Part shown: one piece after another, positions 11,431 to 25,097 of the stretch | Layout: each line of letters starts with the position of its first letter | Position numbering within the stretch: position 1 is the first letter of the stretch | NCBI GenBank assembly: GCA_021464525.1 | Contig: JADRCO010000703.1 | Coordinates: forward strand, 1-27,927 | Source: Rhizophagus sp. LPA8_4_AMF | Lineage: Eukaryota > Glomeromycota > Glomeromycetes > Glomerales > Glomeraceae | Length of the DNA stretch: 27,927 bases | Reading direction: 5' to 3' | Program-made: the position numbers and the translations under genes | Notes under the pieces: generated by a model | Told to the model about the DNA's origin: nothing | The model's input: only the letters and a program-made list of their open reading frames with translations | Databases searched by the model: none

Positions 11431-13026
11431 CTAGGAGCTCACCCGAATGGACTAGAATTGAATAAGGTCTATTTATACACAAGTATAACAACAGATAATA
11501 ATTTACTCAAGTAATTTAAGTAATCAAAAAAAAAACAACAAATTATCAAATATCATGACTTTTAAATTACAACAATCTTTCAACAAAAATTAACATATAT
11601 AAGTATTATTACATATATACCGTATTAAGAAAAGGTATAACGTTTAACTTATTTATTAATGAAATTAATTAATGCATTGTTATTAAAAAAAAAAATTTGA
11701 ATTATTTCCGAATTAATTCAATTTTAAGGGTTAACATTAGTCAGCATTTAAATTTTTCAGATTTTTTGTCAAATTTTCAAATCTTAATTCCGAATCGAAA
11801 CTTTAAAAAACTAACCAACAAAAATTACGTAAAATTACAAAAAAAAAATTTTCGAATTAACCTAGTCACAAATGTAATGTACGTACATAATGCATTATGA
11901 TGTCAATGATAAATATTAAAACAATGTTTACGTTTTAAACTTTAAATCATACGAGTTTTTTTTTTATTTGTATAATTTGTAAAAAAAAATATTTTTCATG
12001 TCTCAAGTTTGAATACTAAAAATTTTTTTTAAGATTTTCACCAATAATAAACAGATTTTCTCACCCAATTATTTATTTGTTGCAAAAAAAAATGACTTCT
12101 TTCAAAAGTCAAAGACGAATCAAAACATATCAATGAAAGGAAGGAGGGGGTAAGCATAAACATTTAATTTTAATTGTGGTTATTTTGTTTTGATTCATTA
12201 TTGTAAATTACTGAAACTGTTTATTTCGTACAAAAATATAAATGTGGCTTTATTTGTCTAATGATATTCTAAACATGAAATCATGAATCATTGAATCATG
12301 CGGAAAAATAAAAATTCCTGTCTCACAACCTGCCGGCTAGAATCAAAAAGTTCGGTAAAAAGTTTTGTTTTTTTTTTAAAAAAAAAAAAAAAGTCACGTA
12401 ATATGTTTAAAGTATGCGAAAAAAAAAAAGTTCTACTAATAAATAATATAATGATCCCTTTTTGAAAAATAATAATCCGAAATATGTACGTGAAAACACG
12501 TGCACGTGACATAAAGCATCCCGGGCATCCAAAAATCATTTTCAGGTGTAACAGAAAGAATTCTTTATGCAGACCCTTTTTTTTGTGTAAGATACATTAA
12601 TACCGATAAAGTGATCAACTTTTTTTGGTGTGAGTCATAAGGTTAGATTTAATATTTTATTTTACAAACATATGATAGAATAGTATTAGAATTTGGGTAA
12701 ATCTATTACAAATCCTAATAAAATATAATATTATTATTTGTGCTTGCACATTTTTTTTTTTTTTTTAAAAAAAAAGGCGAATAATTTTTGAATATTATTA
12801 TCATTTAATCTATACTCTTATTATAAAGTCCTTTTTGCACAAATTTAGTAATTGAAAATTTCAAATGTTATGAAAAAATTTGGCGTAATGTATCACTAAA
12901 TGATTTCGTTATTTTTATTTTGATATTATAACTAACTATAAAATCATCATTTATTATTATAATGGGTTAAATGGGGTAATAAGAAGTCACCTCATTTATA
13001 TATATATGTAATATGTGTTAGTATTT
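11431..13026. other. AT desert with T(n)A(n) palindromes
   Basis: No gene was supported. It contains poly-T runs that abut poly-A runs (near 12366-12392 and 12752-12775). It also has a CACGTGCACGTG double E-box-like palindrome at 12497-12508. Reading frames here are low-complexity Asn, Lys, Phe and Ile strings. Confidence 0.45.
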
Positions 13027-13133
13027 ATTGTATGTATGTATTGTATGTACTGTATTGTATATATGTATATATTGTATGTTTTGTCTGCGTCTGTGTGTAC
13101 ATACTGTATTCACTGTATGTATACTGTATATAG
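13027..13133. repeat. TGTA-rich microsatellite
   Basis: An imperfect TGTA / TATG / ACTG repeat that includes several tactgtat words. The 73-residue frame across it, Cys- and Tyr-rich, is produced by the repeat and is not a gene. Confidence 0.75.
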
Positions 13134-15999
13134 AAAATAATAGTAATAATAATAAAAATTGTAAAAAAAAAGATCTAAAATATCTAAAATATCTAAAAAA
13201 AAATTTTGACAGATCTAGACTTATACTGGCTAGTTCCTTTTTTTTATGATTACATAACTATATAATTTTTAGAATTCTTTGATTACTTAATTTTATCTCC
13301 GTCACTTAATTTTATTTTTAAAGGTAAATAATGTCGGTTAAAGTTTAATCGGATATTCCGTGAAAATCCAATCGTAAAATTTCGGTAATTTCGGTTATGA
13401 ATGAACCCATGATCTTTTTTTTTTTTTTTGCTTTATAATCATGTTTTTTTTTACGCCAAATTTCCAATTTCTTGATATAAAGTGATTTCAGCTTAAAAGA
13501 GAATATAATTTAACACAAAAAAATAATGGGTATATAATCAACTATAATCAATTGACGAAAAGTAGTCGAACACAATTCGTACTTACATAAATGGGAGGGA
13601 TGAACCGTGCGTTTATTTATTTAATAAAAAAGCAAAACGAGAACCATTACAAATATTACAAATTCCCAAGAAAAATGGTTTTTTTACTTTGTTATCCTTT
13701 TTTTAAATTGCAAAAAAAAAAAAATGTAATCATTTTATTGGACAATAAAATGGTTTTCAACTGTATATACAGTATGATTGGAAGGTCGGAATATACGCGA
13801 AATATTAAATACGAAATTGTTTCACAAGTAATCAAGTAATTAAAATAAAAGAAAGTATTTTTTTTTTACAAATTTAAACAAGAAAATAATTTTCCAATTT
13901 CGTAAGGGTAGCACAACACCGTAAATTAAAAATGAAAGGATATTTTTGATATTTTTAATGATTTATTCCGTAATTTTAACGCGTAAAATTACGCGCAATA
14001 AGTTCTTTTTCTTTTTAAATTTTACGACTGGATTTTAATTTTTTTTTTATTTGTTTACGGTTTTGTGCAAAAAAGATTATCACATCTCATGTTATACATT
14101 TCATTGTCAAGCGTATCTTTCAAAAGTGATCATCACCAGTATGTGATACGTGATTTGCATAATGTAACACTTAATTTATTATGTGTATATTCGGTGATAA
14201 ATATAATAATAATAATAATATAAAGTATTATTTGAAATATTTGAAATTAATTTCATTTATATTTTATTTGTTTATTTCTTTTCTTTTTTTTTTTAAAAAA
14301 AAAAAAAAAAATCTGGTTAAAAAATATGGTTATTAACAAATGAAAACTTAATTGAAACTAAACAAGAACCTCTCAATCATTCTCCTAAATAAGGCTTATT
14401 TGTTATTAATAGTTAAATATATAATATTATTATTTTGCGGGGGAAATTTGTAAGCTGGAGCTGTCATTAATCTGATTGATAATCATTACAAGACTATAAA
14501 AAGTGTATCAAATCATGTGTTATCTACAGCTAATCATTCAGACATTTGATTTTGATTCGCCATAATTTTTTTTTTTTTTTTTTTTTGAACTTTCGATTGC
14601 ACACATAAAGTACAGTATACATAGTACACGTATAATAGATACACGGAGATTTTCAGCAAATGTATCAAGGAGTTCAAAATAATGATAAATAAAAATAGGA
14701 TAGATTTTTTTTTTTTTTTTGAATGAACAACTAAATTTGTATTAGTATATTCGAATACAATACCAATTGCAAATTATCACAACTACTTTCATTTGTTTAA
14801 ACGAAAGTTTTTTTTTTTTTGATTAAGATTTTGGCTCGGGTTAGTACTGATTTTAGTAGTTTTATAAAATAATAATAATAATAATAATAAATAAATAAAT
14901 AAAAATTATAACAGTTCAGGGTCGTTTTTTTTTTTTTCAAGCGACCAATTATATTTATCTTTTTAAATTATTAAATTTCATAAATATTTATAATCATGAG
15001 TTGTTGTACGATATTACAAGATCAATCTTTTACCTTTTTTTTTTTTTTAAAGCTTTCTTTCCTTGGTGGGTAACTAATTGTTTCGGAATATATTTTCATT
15101 TTTCCGTATTTTTGTGGTATTATTTTTAATAATATATATGCGTTATGCGAAATATTACAGGTCTATTGTTTTTTCTTTTTAAAAAGAAAGAAACAAAAAA
15201 AAAAGCAGGGATAAATTTTTTAATTATATAACTATTATTATGTATTGTAACTTTTGTAAAACACAACATAATATACAGATTATTTATTTAATTTTAATAG
15301 TTCAAAATTCTAGAATATAAAAAGTAATGCAAGGTAGATCAAATATTTAACACATAGGACTTAATAACAGTTTGAATGACTACTTAAAAGGAATATTAAA
15401 ATTTCTGGTTTATATACCGGGAATTATTATTTAAATGAAAACCAATCATATCCCATTTATTGGGAATAAACTTACTATACTTAGTGATTCTCTAAAATAA
15501 TTAAAAATATGCAATCACAAATAATATTTGCGAAGGTAAAAAAAATTTTTTTTATATATATATATAAAATAAAATAGATAATTTTTTTTTTTTTTTTTAG
15601 CTTTAAATAAAATTATTTTTTTAAAGTTTAAATATTTTGCGGGATACAATAAAACAAACTTAATAGTAAAAAACTCTTTATTTTTTTTATTTATTTATTA
15701 TTATTATTATATTATTGTACATTATATACAAGTAAATTAAAGTATTTATTTATTTATTTTTTTTTCTTTTTTACTGCTTCACTCCCTTTCAAAATAGGTT
15801 ATGCCGTCCGTATATATTATACCTATTGAATAGTAAGTAAAATTAGTCATTTTTGAAATAATTAACATAAAAAAAAATATTTTTTTTTAATATAAATACG
15901 TCTCATCATGAAAAATTTTTAAAAAAAATTAAAAACAAAAAGTTAGTCAAACTTTGCCTTTGTTCTTATATATTATATTTTACTTACTATTCCTTTCGT
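13134..15999. other. gene-poor AT desert with microsatellites
   Basis: No gene was supported on either strand. Visible items are the tcggatattccgt word at 13349-13361, an acgcgtaaaattacgcg near-palindrome near 13978-13997, AAT trinucleotide runs near 14203-14222 and 14868-14903, T(n)A(n) near 14284-14310, and a TA run near 15554-15567. The frame at 13591-13839 begins GGMNRAF but then turns into AT-driven sequence; it is not accepted. Confidence 0.45.
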
Positions 16000-16322
16000 T
16001 TCTTTGTTTTCATACTTTTTTTAAAAAAAAAAAATTTTTTTTTTTTTTTAAAAAAAATACATCTCGCTCTTTCGAAATCGTTTGATTTGTTGAAAAAAAA
16101 AAAAAAGATTTTAAATTTTTTTCTTCTTTTTCTTTATTTTTCAAATATAATCAAATATAATAGACTCGTCATTTTTTTTTTCCTTTCCTTTTTTTTTTAC
16201 CTTTAAAAATTCGATATTCCTCTTACCTCTTTTCATCACGACTTTAAGAATAATTAAGATTTATTTTTTCATAATTACGATAAACATTTTTTTTTACACT
16301 TTTATCATTATAGATCACAAAA
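16000..16322 (+). promoter_or_regulatory. polypyrimidine-rich promoter/leader of the methyltransferase gene
   Basis: The 300 bp before the methyltransferase ATG is dominated by T and CT tracts (ttcttctttttctttattttt; tttttcctttcctttttttt). Such tracts are common in fungal core promoters and leaders. No clear TATA box or factor site can be fixed. Confidence 0.3.
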
Positions 16323-17426
16323 ATGGGCAACGCGTTGAGAAAGAATGCAAATTCAATCAGAGACGAATATAATGGACGTAGGAGACCTGCTTGTTTAGGA
16401 CAAGATCCACAAACTACCCCTACTAGTTTTGGTAGGAAATTTATTATTATCGGTAAATCTAACAACGGTGAAATGAAATATCCTTTACCGGCAAACACCG
16501 AAGAAAAAAAAATGTGGCTTGAAGATCCACATTATTTAATAAGACATATGTGGCAAACCAACTTTTCTTCCCCAGTTGATGAAGTTCTTAAAAGAGGTGG
16601 CGCAAGTGTATTAGATATTGGGCAAGTAATTTTTAAATATACTATATACAGTACTTGTATATATAATATTATAGTATTAAATTAAAATTTATTAAAATAA
16701 TATAGTTGTGGCACTGGTACTTGGTCGTTAGAAATGGCCAAAAATTACCCCGAAAGTAATTTTGTAGGTGTTGATATAGCACCAATATTTCCAACAAACC
16801 ATAATGAAAAAAATTTGAAGTTTACCCTTGGAAATATACTCGAGGGTTTACCCTTCGAAGATAACACATTTGACCTCGTATTCGCAAGACTGGTAGGAGA
16901 TTCTTTTTCTCAAAAGGAATGGGAAGAAACAGTCTTGCGAGAATTACTCCGCCTTACAAAGTCCGGTTCTTGGTTAGAAATCATGCAAACTGATTCGGAA
17001 CTTTCGAGGTGTGGTAAACATTTAGAAAAAATGAATCAAGCCTGTAAGTAAAAATTTATTCGTTACTCACTAATTTATTATGTCACATTTCTCACAAAAC
17101 GTTTCATAATTTATTATTTAGTGCTCGCAATAAATATGAATAATTCAATTTGTGAGAAATTCGAAGATTGGTTACTTACTGATAACCAAGTTTCAAGTAT
17201 AAATCACGAAATTGCTATTTCTCCAATTGGAACGTGGGCAGGTAAAACAGGAGAGTTTGGGGTCTCCTACATACGTCATCTTTCATCCAAGATGAAGCAA
17301 CAGATAATGTCCCATCTTAATATGACAGAGGAAGAATATGTCAATATGATGGAAATGGCAGAGCTGGAATATAACCAGTTTACAACGTTTAGAACTTCTC
17401 ATAGATTTATTGCTCAAAAGAAATAA
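16323..17426 (+). CDS. class I SAM-dependent methyltransferase, 3 exons
   Basis: Exons: 16323-16621, 16706-17043, 17122-17426, totalling 942 nt or 313 aa. The fold is the Methyltransf_25/11 type, a class I Rossmann-like methyltransferase. Motif I VLDIGCGTGTW lies at residues 96-106, the acidic end of strand 2 is D123 in FVGVDIAP, a motif-II-like region is LPFEDNTFDLVFAR (148-161), and a later LRLTKSGSWLEI matches the usual LKPGG-type strand. A roughly 90-residue N-terminal extension precedes the core; it begins MGN, so N-myristoylation is possible, though position 6 is Arg rather than Ser or Thr. The C-terminal half has Met- and Glu-rich helices. The substrate is unknown; similar proteins form large families in mycorrhizal fungi (from recall). 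Intron 1 has a GC donor (GCAAGT) and splits the motif I Gly100 codon; intron 2 is GTAAGT-AG. The leader is pyrimidine-rich. Confidence 0.9.
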
Positions 17427-17937
17427 ATCTTTGCGGATTTACATCAAGATGTTTTATATATTATATTTTATATTTATTTTAGCAGGGATAATATTTTAGT
17501 GGTTTTTTTTTGTTGTCATTATTCATTATTTTGTATTAATTTTTAAATCATTATTCATAATTTATATATATATAAGTTTTATCCTTTTAAATAATTTAAT
17601 AAGAGAGAGAAAATATATGTTGTATCTATTTTTTTTTTTGCTTTATTTTATTGCAAGAAAAAAAAGAGAGAGATAAGTATTTTTTTTATATGCATCATTT
17701 TTTAACATTAAGAACTCCAAATAATTATTATAATATGAGATAATATGAGACTCTTTTTTCAAACTGGGTTTTTTTTTATGTATACAATAAATATTCGATT
17801 CTATGTTACAAATATTTATTTAAAGTATGAGCTATGGCCAATTTACCATGTGAAGTATTAAGGCGCGCAGATCATTCACCTCAATTAATATATATTAATA
17901 CCAGGTTATTGGTTGATTTAAATATTTTTAAAACTTA
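17427..17937. other. 3' flank and intergenic DNA
   Basis: AT-rich 3' flank of the methyltransferase gene. No AATAAA lies within the first 300 bp; the first clear one is near 17785. No other feature was found. Confidence 0.4.
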
Positions 17938-18018
17938 ACTTACGTACTGTACTTATGTACTTACAGTATGTTAGTATGTTAGTTATGTACCTATGTACTT
18001 ATGTACTTACGTACTTTA
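17938..18018. repeat. imperfect tatgtactta short tandem repeat
   Basis: Words such as tacgtactgtacttatgta and ttatgtacctatgtactt recur at 8-12 bp spacing. It is a simple satellite directly before the 63-73 bp array. Confidence 0.65.
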
Positions 18019-18046
18019 GTTAAAATGTTTAATTTACATTCAATGC

Positions 18047-18440
18047 TTTTATTGACCACTTTTCCAAGTTAATTAAATTTTTTATTAGTAAATGTATTTT
18101 TTTCAAATTCTCGCTTTATTGACCACTTTTGCAAAGTTACTAAAGTCGTAAATGTATTTTTTTTTTCAAATCCTCGCTTTATTGACCACATTTGCACAAA
18201 ACTCCAAGTTACTAAAGTCGTATGTATTTTTTTCAAATCCTCGCTTTATTGACCACCTTTGCACAAAGTCTCCAAGTTACTAAAGTCGCAAATGTATTTT
18301 TTTCAAATCCTCGCTTTATTGACCACCTTTGCACAAAGTCTCCAAGTTACTAAAGTCGCAAATGTATTTTTTTTTTCAAATCCTCGCTTTATTGACCACT
18401 TTTGCACAAAATCTCCAACTAATGCAAAATCTCCAAGTTT
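18047..18440. repeat. 63-73 bp tandem array, six copies
   Basis: The anchor word attgaccac starts at 18051, 18118, 18181, 18248, 18318 and 18391, giving spacings of 67, 63, 67, 70 and 73 bp. A full unit carries attgaccacctttgcaca, ctccaagttactaaagtcg, aatgtattttt and caaatcctcgcttt. Copies 4 and 5 are nearly identical, while the first and last are the most diverged, as expected for an array that grows from its centre. Frames of 61-69 residues across it (MHKVSKLLKSQ...) only mirror the repeat. Confidence 0.9.
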
Positions 18441-20800
18441 CTAAAAGTAAATTTATTATTATTCGTAAATATGGTTATAATATTACAGCCAATAAAATCA
18501 ATATAAATAAGGTTTTTTATTACTATTATATCAGATAAACAGGGATAAAAAAACAATAGCACAAAAACAAATAATAATAAAAAAGATTTTTTTTAAAGTT
18601 TCTTTAAAAAGAAAAGATATAATAATATACTTTTCTAAAATAAATGGCGTATCATGGACCGTATGTAAATCCTATCATGTACATTGAATTGATTGTTTAT
18701 ATTCGGCATAATAAATAGATGTACCCAAAATTGTTAACATTTAGGAGTAAATGAACAAAAACTTTTTTGGGGAGAAAAGAAAAAAATGATTTTGGTTGGT
18801 TCTCCATTGAAAGTTTAATAATATTATTGTCCAGGGATTCTTCTTTTGGAATTTATTATATAATATTATAAGTTAAAATCAATAACTTTCCATTTATTTG
18901 TTCATTCATTAAGTTTTCCTCGAATTAGCTCGTAAAATGCCTTTTTTTTGTTAAACCATATAATAATTATCATATGCTTATAATCCTATAATCTTAAAAA
19001 AAGATTTACCCAATCATTTAATAATCAACCCTTCCCAAAAAATGTATTACTAATTAATAATCGGTTTAAGTAGATTAAATAATTTAAATCTGCAGTGTTC
19101 AATTATAGTTATTTATACATACAGTATAATATTTATTTTTATTTATTTATTTATTTTAAATTAAAAAAAATCTTTTTTTAAAAAAAAAAAACTATCTGGG
19201 AAAAATTGGAAAAACTTTGTATTGGATATTTAATTAAAAAAAAAAATAGTTTTTTTTAAAAAAAAAGGTTTCCCGAATTTTATTTTTATTTATTTTTACT
19301 TTTTTGTTTTTATTTTTATTTTTTATTTTTTATTTCCATTGCATGAAAAAAAAAATCGAAAAAAGACCAATTATTTAAATTAATCTAAATAATCCATGTA
19401 ATAAATATTTACGTACGCCCCTATTTGTTACAATTTAAGATTCTTTCTTTTTCACATTAAAATCTTTTGATAAATCTAACATAATTGATTGATTTAAGAA
19501 ATTCTCCCTGCATTTAAGAATATTTTACGATAAAATGATTTTTCAATCCTTTTTTATTTTTTAAATTACGTGCAGGAAACAATTAAATATTTATTTATTG
19601 TAACATAATAACAAAAACAATATATCTTATAAATCTTATTAAAAAAAAAATCGAAGATTTTAATCAAAATATTCCGTTGCATTCGGTAAAACTATTTTAA
19701 CTTGCATTTTTTTGTTAGTTTTTTGTTTTACGTTTAACAGTTTGAATCGGAAAAATCGGAGTTAATCGGATGTTTAATTTTTTTTTTTTTTTTAAAAATA
19801 AATAAATAAATAAATAATAAACCTTTAATAAACTTTTTTTTAATAATGTATGAAAGAAATAATTTAAGATTATTAATCTTTTTTATTTTTTTTATTATTT
19901 TTTTTTTGTGTTTTTTTGAAAAAGATTTATTAATATATGTTCTTCCCATTAAAAAAAGAATTGTTTATTTCTCTTGTTTGTTTCTAATTTTAATATATAT
20001 TTAATTAAGTTAATTATAATTAATTAGGTTAATTAGGTTTTTAATCATCTTTTATGACGAAATCCGGAAAAACCCATTATTGGTCGTTTGGATCGACAAA
20101 AATGTTGTGAAGCCATATTTTTTTCCTAAGATCCAAATTTTTTTAATTTTTTTTTTTTTAAAAAAAGAATTTCATTAATTAAAATTTTAAAAATTAAATG
20201 CATAAGGTTTTTTTTACTTAGATAGATAGATAGACATATAAATATCTATTTATATATTTTAAGTTTTTTTCATTTCGAATTAATTCTAGGATGAAACACA
20301 AAGAAAAATGTCATTGCATACATAAATTAGGAGCAGTCAGTAATTTCTGCGAGAAAGATTCATACTAATTATGTGTTAATTATGCGCATGTATGCATAAA
20401 CAAATAAGAAAATTTGAACACATGAATTTTGCTCACCTTATATTATCTGCAAAATGCAGTGTAAAAAAAGAAAATTATTAGTTTTATATACAGTATCTAA
20501 GATAACTGTAATTCGCACAGAACTTTTGAACCTTTTTGAATAAATTTATTTTTTTTATTTTTTATTTTTTTGGTAAATTAATATTACTTTAACCATATAA
20601 TAAATATTACTCTTGCATACTTGTTTATAAAAATTGTCTAAAAATGGGTTAATTAAATTTATTTTAAAAATTCTTTTTTTTTTCAAAAAAAGTAAAAATA
20701 AATAGAGATTGTTACCTTTTATTGAAAAATTCCAATTTAATTCATAGATTATGCATTATAGTTATATTATGAGTATTCGGGATCTTCACAATCTCTATAA
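18441..20800. other. AT desert, no gene seen
   Basis: Only low-complexity Phe-, Lys- and Ile-coding frames. T(n)A(n) junctions occur near 19176-19190 and 19250-19267, a TTTA/TTTTTA-rich stretch near 19280-19335, and three GATA units near 20220-20233. No RNA gene or conserved frame was recognised. Confidence 0.45.
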
Positions 20801-20810
20801 TTACAAATTA

Positions 20811-20864
20811 ACGAGATAAATTTCGACGGAATAACCGGTGTATTTCCGTCATGTCTTATCTCGT
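20811..20864. repeat. 54-bp foldback with CCGG centre
   Basis: The arms acgagataa (20811-20819) and ttatctcgt (20856-20864) are perfectly complementary, as are gacggaa (20825-20831) and ttccgtc (20844-20850), around a central accggt palindrome. Weaker complementarity continues outside (ataattacaaatt left, aaattataattgtaa right, to about 20795 and 20890). It can form a strong cruciform or RNA hairpin and is likely the core of a small inverted-repeat element. Confidence 0.6.
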
Positions 20865-20880
20865 AATTCTTTTTGAAATT

Positions 20881-22192
20881 ATAATTGTAAAAATTTTTTT
20901 CGTATGAATTTCCTTTTTTTCGCCTATAACTGCCAGTTTCATTCGTCAGGCATATCCTTGCATGGAATTGTCCGGGATCCGAACTTATAATTTGATCACT
21001 TGGTGAAACGGGATAGAACGGAATGTTAAAATTCTGCCGGGAAATTGTCCTACCACATGATGTGAAAATCTTTTGCTGTTATTTATTTTTTTTTTTCGTT
21101 CAAATACCTAAATGGCTTGTGTCATATTTTGTGCCGATCAAAAAAATCATATTTGAAATCCACATATTTCTTTTTTTTTTATTTTTGATCCGCAGCGAAT
21201 ATCAATGTACCCGAATATAAAGAATATAAATAATTTAATTTATAGATACACAATATATAAATTAATAATAGATCGATTAACTTTTTTTTTTTTTTAACCC
21301 ACGTGTAATAAGCACAAATTCTTAAAATTGCATAATAATAATCAAAATATTTAATTTTAATTCGAAAAATAATATTTGTATAATATATAAAAAAATTTTT
21401 TTTTTTTTTTTCCTTTGAATTTTCTGATTGCATTCAATTTTATGTTTTACCTGTTTTTTTTTCACCCCTGAAACCTTAAAAAAAAAAATAAAAGGAAGAA
21501 AAAATTATCTTTTTTGAGAAAGAACATGATCACAAATTACTCTTGTCATACATTTGGATAAAAAAAAAATTTTTTTTTCGATACACACATACACTTATGT
21601 ATATTTTGTATATACAGTATATATATAAGTATATATTTATGTGTATACATATATATATAATGTATATATATAATGTGTATATATATATAATTATAATAAT
21701 ATAATAATAATAACAATAACAAATAATAAAATAATAAATTTTTTTTTTTTAAAGTTTAGTATTAATGAATATTAAAAAGGTCAAATTATTTTTATTAAAT
21801 CTTTTTATTATTAAAAACGAAATTATAATTGGAGTCATTAATTTTAAATGATTCCACTTTTGTAAGAATAATAAAAGATTTTTTTGTTATTAGAACAATA
21901 GAAAGAAAAAAACATTTTTTTATTGTATAATAGAAATTAAAATCAAAACTAAACTCAAATGAGAATATTCATTTCTTTTTCTTTGAAAGAAATAAGGTTC
22001 CCGATTGAAAAAATGATTCGTTTACTTGTTTCTTTGATACAAGTTTTTTGAAAACAATTTAAGACAACTTAAGCGTAATCTATTTTGTAGATCAAAAAAA
22101 AAACTATTCGAAGTAGATTTTTTTTAGAAGTCGCATTCTAGACCAGTAGAATACTTTAAAAATAAGGTTTTTGTTATTATTTTTTCAAAAGG
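20881..22192. other. intergenic with a GC-richer patch
   Basis: A patch near 20930-21050 is less AT-rich than its surroundings (words gtccgggatccgaac and ctgccgggaaattgtcc) but has no gene. A TA microsatellite occupies about 21595-21720. The frames present are AT-driven. Confidence 0.4.
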
Positions 22193-22375
22193 TATTCATT
22201 TATTCATTTATACATTTTATTATTTATGTATTTATTTATTTATTTATTTTTATTTTTATTATTATTCTTCTTTTCTTTTCTCTTTTTATTTATTTTATTA
22301 TATTTTTTATTTTTATTATTTTATTTTATTTCATTTTATTCTATTTCATTTTATTTTACTTTTTATTTCTTCATT
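22193..22375. repeat. TTTA/TTTTA simple repeat
   Basis: A long run of ttta and tttta units mixed with ttcattttatt words. The 98-residue Phe- and Ile-only frame over it is a repeat artefact, not a membrane protein. Confidence 0.8.
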
Positions 22376-23028
22376 CGCTAAGTTTTTTTTTTATTGTGCA
22401 AATTTTCTTTTACACAAAAAAAATTTTATTTTTTTTTTTTTGTGATTTTGTAAATCTAAATAAATAATAAAAGTTATTGAGGGGATTGGATTGTAATTGA
22501 TTGTTGATTGAAATACAAATTAAACCTAAAAAGTTATATGTATATATTGTATATAGTATATATAGCATATATGATGTTTCTTTTTTTCGCATCACGTCAC
22601 ATATCATACGTTCAAAATACTTCATCCTCTTTCGCGGCAATGATAATCAAAATTGATTTATTCTAATAATCAAGATTTAAACTGGTTTTATGCATAAACA
22701 ATAAATTCTTTTTAATCGAATAAAAAAACTCAATCGTTATTGATGTATCTCATCGATTAATAATATAATAATAATAATAATTTAAACATGTTTTTAGAAT
22801 AAACCCACCAATCTCTTGATACAATCTCCTTATACAATTTCTTTATTATAGAAAGATTTACCATAATATATTTTTAATTAGTAATTTTTTTATCTCTGGT
22901 TAACTCTTAAATGAGTATATTGAATCAATTATCTTTTTTTGTTAATAAAGCGTTTTTTTTTTTTTGGTACATTACACGATTATTGTAAATTAAGTGTCCA
23001 AAAAGTACATAAGGAATCTTATGATTCG

Positions 23029-23061
<33 letters not shown>

Positions 23062-24223
23062 TATAAGTTATATATATTATTTATAATAACACGTATTGTA
23101 TAAATCAAAAAAATAAAAAATTTGTCAGGGAACCAAACCTTAGGTGGCTAGTATTTCACGGGATACCGATCATTTTGCCGGTCGATCTGCGCGGAAAAAA
23201 CTGCAATAGCAGATAGATAGGGGCTATACTAACCTTGTAAGTTGTAATCAAAAAATTTATACAAAGTACATGAAAAAAAATTATGTATATTACACAAGTT
23301 TCCGAGACTTTTTTTTATTTTTTTGAAAAATTTGTTTCGGATATTATCGGCTGTTCCGTATTTTATGGATTCCTAAATTTTTTTTTTAAGCCTAAAAAAT
23401 TTCGGATACTTTTAATTAAAATTATTCTCTAAAATAGACTCAAAACTTGTTGATCAAATTTATTACAAGTAACACCAAAATAAAATTTATATTACATTCG
23501 GCTGTACATTTATTATTGTTATTATTGTATATGAGTTTAATTGTAATTATTTTGCAGATATGATTGATATCAATTAAACTGCGACTTTTTTCACTAGTCC
23601 AAGGAATTTATAACCGTAATAATAACTATACGTAGTAAACTGTACGTTATTCGGATATCCCGTTTTTTTCAATGATAGTTCCTTTCTGATTTCAGACATT
23701 TCATTAATTTTCGGTTTTGATTTATAAATTATTCGTTCGAGTTAGAGACTTAAAATTCTTTTTAAAAAAATTATTTTAACTTAAACAATCACTTATAAAT
23801 GCCAAGAACCAGTTTCCCATAAAACCGATGATCTATTGACCCATAATTTCAAATTTATATTAACAACAAGGTTTAAATGGTACAAATAATAAATAATATT
23901 TATAAGATTTATAATATTGCATCACGTTTCCATTTTTTTTTATTCTTAGAAATAATATGTAAATCATAATTTAATTTTAATATGGATAATATCTATTTTT
24001 GGATTTTACGCAAAGCAATTATGTTATTTATTTAAAAAAAATAGTGTATGATATACAGTATAGAGCTTTTTTTTTTTTAAAAAAAAAAGAGGTAAGAGCG
24101 TGGGTTAACATGAGTTAGCGTGGATTAAAAAAAACTACTATACAGTACCTTATCAGTTATGATAAATATATCTCCAAAAATAAATATTCTTAGGAAACAG
24201 TATATGTCTTTTTTATGATTAAT
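22376..24223. other. AT desert with a GC-richer patch
   Basis: No gene was supported. AAT trinucleotide runs lie near 22764-22780 and 23026-23055. A GC-richer patch lies at about 23110-23240 (gtcagggaaccaaacc; gccggtcgatctgcgcgg). The word tcggat...ccgt recurs at 23337-23358 and 23651-23663, and T(n)A(n) near 24068-24090. Confidence 0.45.
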
Positions 24224-24410
24224 AAACTCTATATAATATTTTAGTTTATGTGAGAATGAAAAAAAAATACTGGGAATTGAACAAAACCCTATATAATATT
24301 TTGGTTCATGTGAGAATAGAAAAAAAATACTAAAACTCTATAATGTTTTGATTCATATGAGAAAGGAAAAAAAAAATACTGGAAATTGAATAAAACTCTA
24401 TATAATATAT
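24224..24410. repeat. 49-60 bp tandem repeat, about 3.3 copies
   Basis: Units start at the aaactctatataatatttt-type word at 24224, 24284, 24333 and 24393 (spacings 60, 49 and 60) and contain catgtgagaat, an A run and tactgggaattgaa. The third spacing variant lacks the last part. No coding content. Confidence 0.85.
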
Positions 24411-24930
24411 GATATTTTTTTTATTTTAAACTTGTAGTATAATAATTTTTATTATAATAAGACTTTTTCTGTAATAATTTTTGTTAACTTATACTGTAAA
24501 TTTCTATATAATAAAAAATTATTATTTAGAAACATTTATTTTTGTATGTTCTTTTAAACTGTAAAAGGAAAAAGTAATATAGTTGTCATTCTCTATAGTT
24601 CCCCTATATAAGCACACCTTCTCTTAAGTTATACTACTTTCTAGTTCTGATTTTTTATATAGTAAATACCTTCTATATAGTTACAAATTAATTATGGTCA
24701 TTATCACAGCAATCATTAATCCTGATATAATAGTTAATATATGAAAAATTCTCTATTTATATTACATCATATGTATCTTGCATTCTGAAAATAATTATTT
24801 CATCAGTTTCATAATATAATTTTATAATAACATTGCTTCTATATCTGAAATTAATGCTTGTGGTTCTATCAATACCCCATCTCTACATCTGGTACTTTTT
24901 CTGTTAATTTTAATGTAGGTCTTGCTAGTA

Positions 24931-25035
24931 CCTTTGCTGATGATGCCTTTACTAATGATGCCTTTGCTAATGTTCCCTTTGCTGCTGATGCTTTTGCTAC
25001 CAGTGCTTTTGCAGCTGGTATTTTTGCTACCAGTA
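24931..25035. repeat. 15-bp coding minisatellite, seven copies
   Basis: Units begin at 24931, 24946, 24961, 24976, 24991, 25006 and 25021, each exactly 15 bp, of the form cctttgctaatgatg on the plus strand. On the minus strand the gene frame reads as SK-rich pentapeptides, and another frame reads AKASx pentapeptides. Being multiples of three, the copies expand without shifting the frame. Confidence 0.9.
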
Positions 25036-25097
25036 ATAATACATGTGAAGATGGATTCAAATTCATTTTTTTCATAAGCAGGTGGATTTGATTTAAT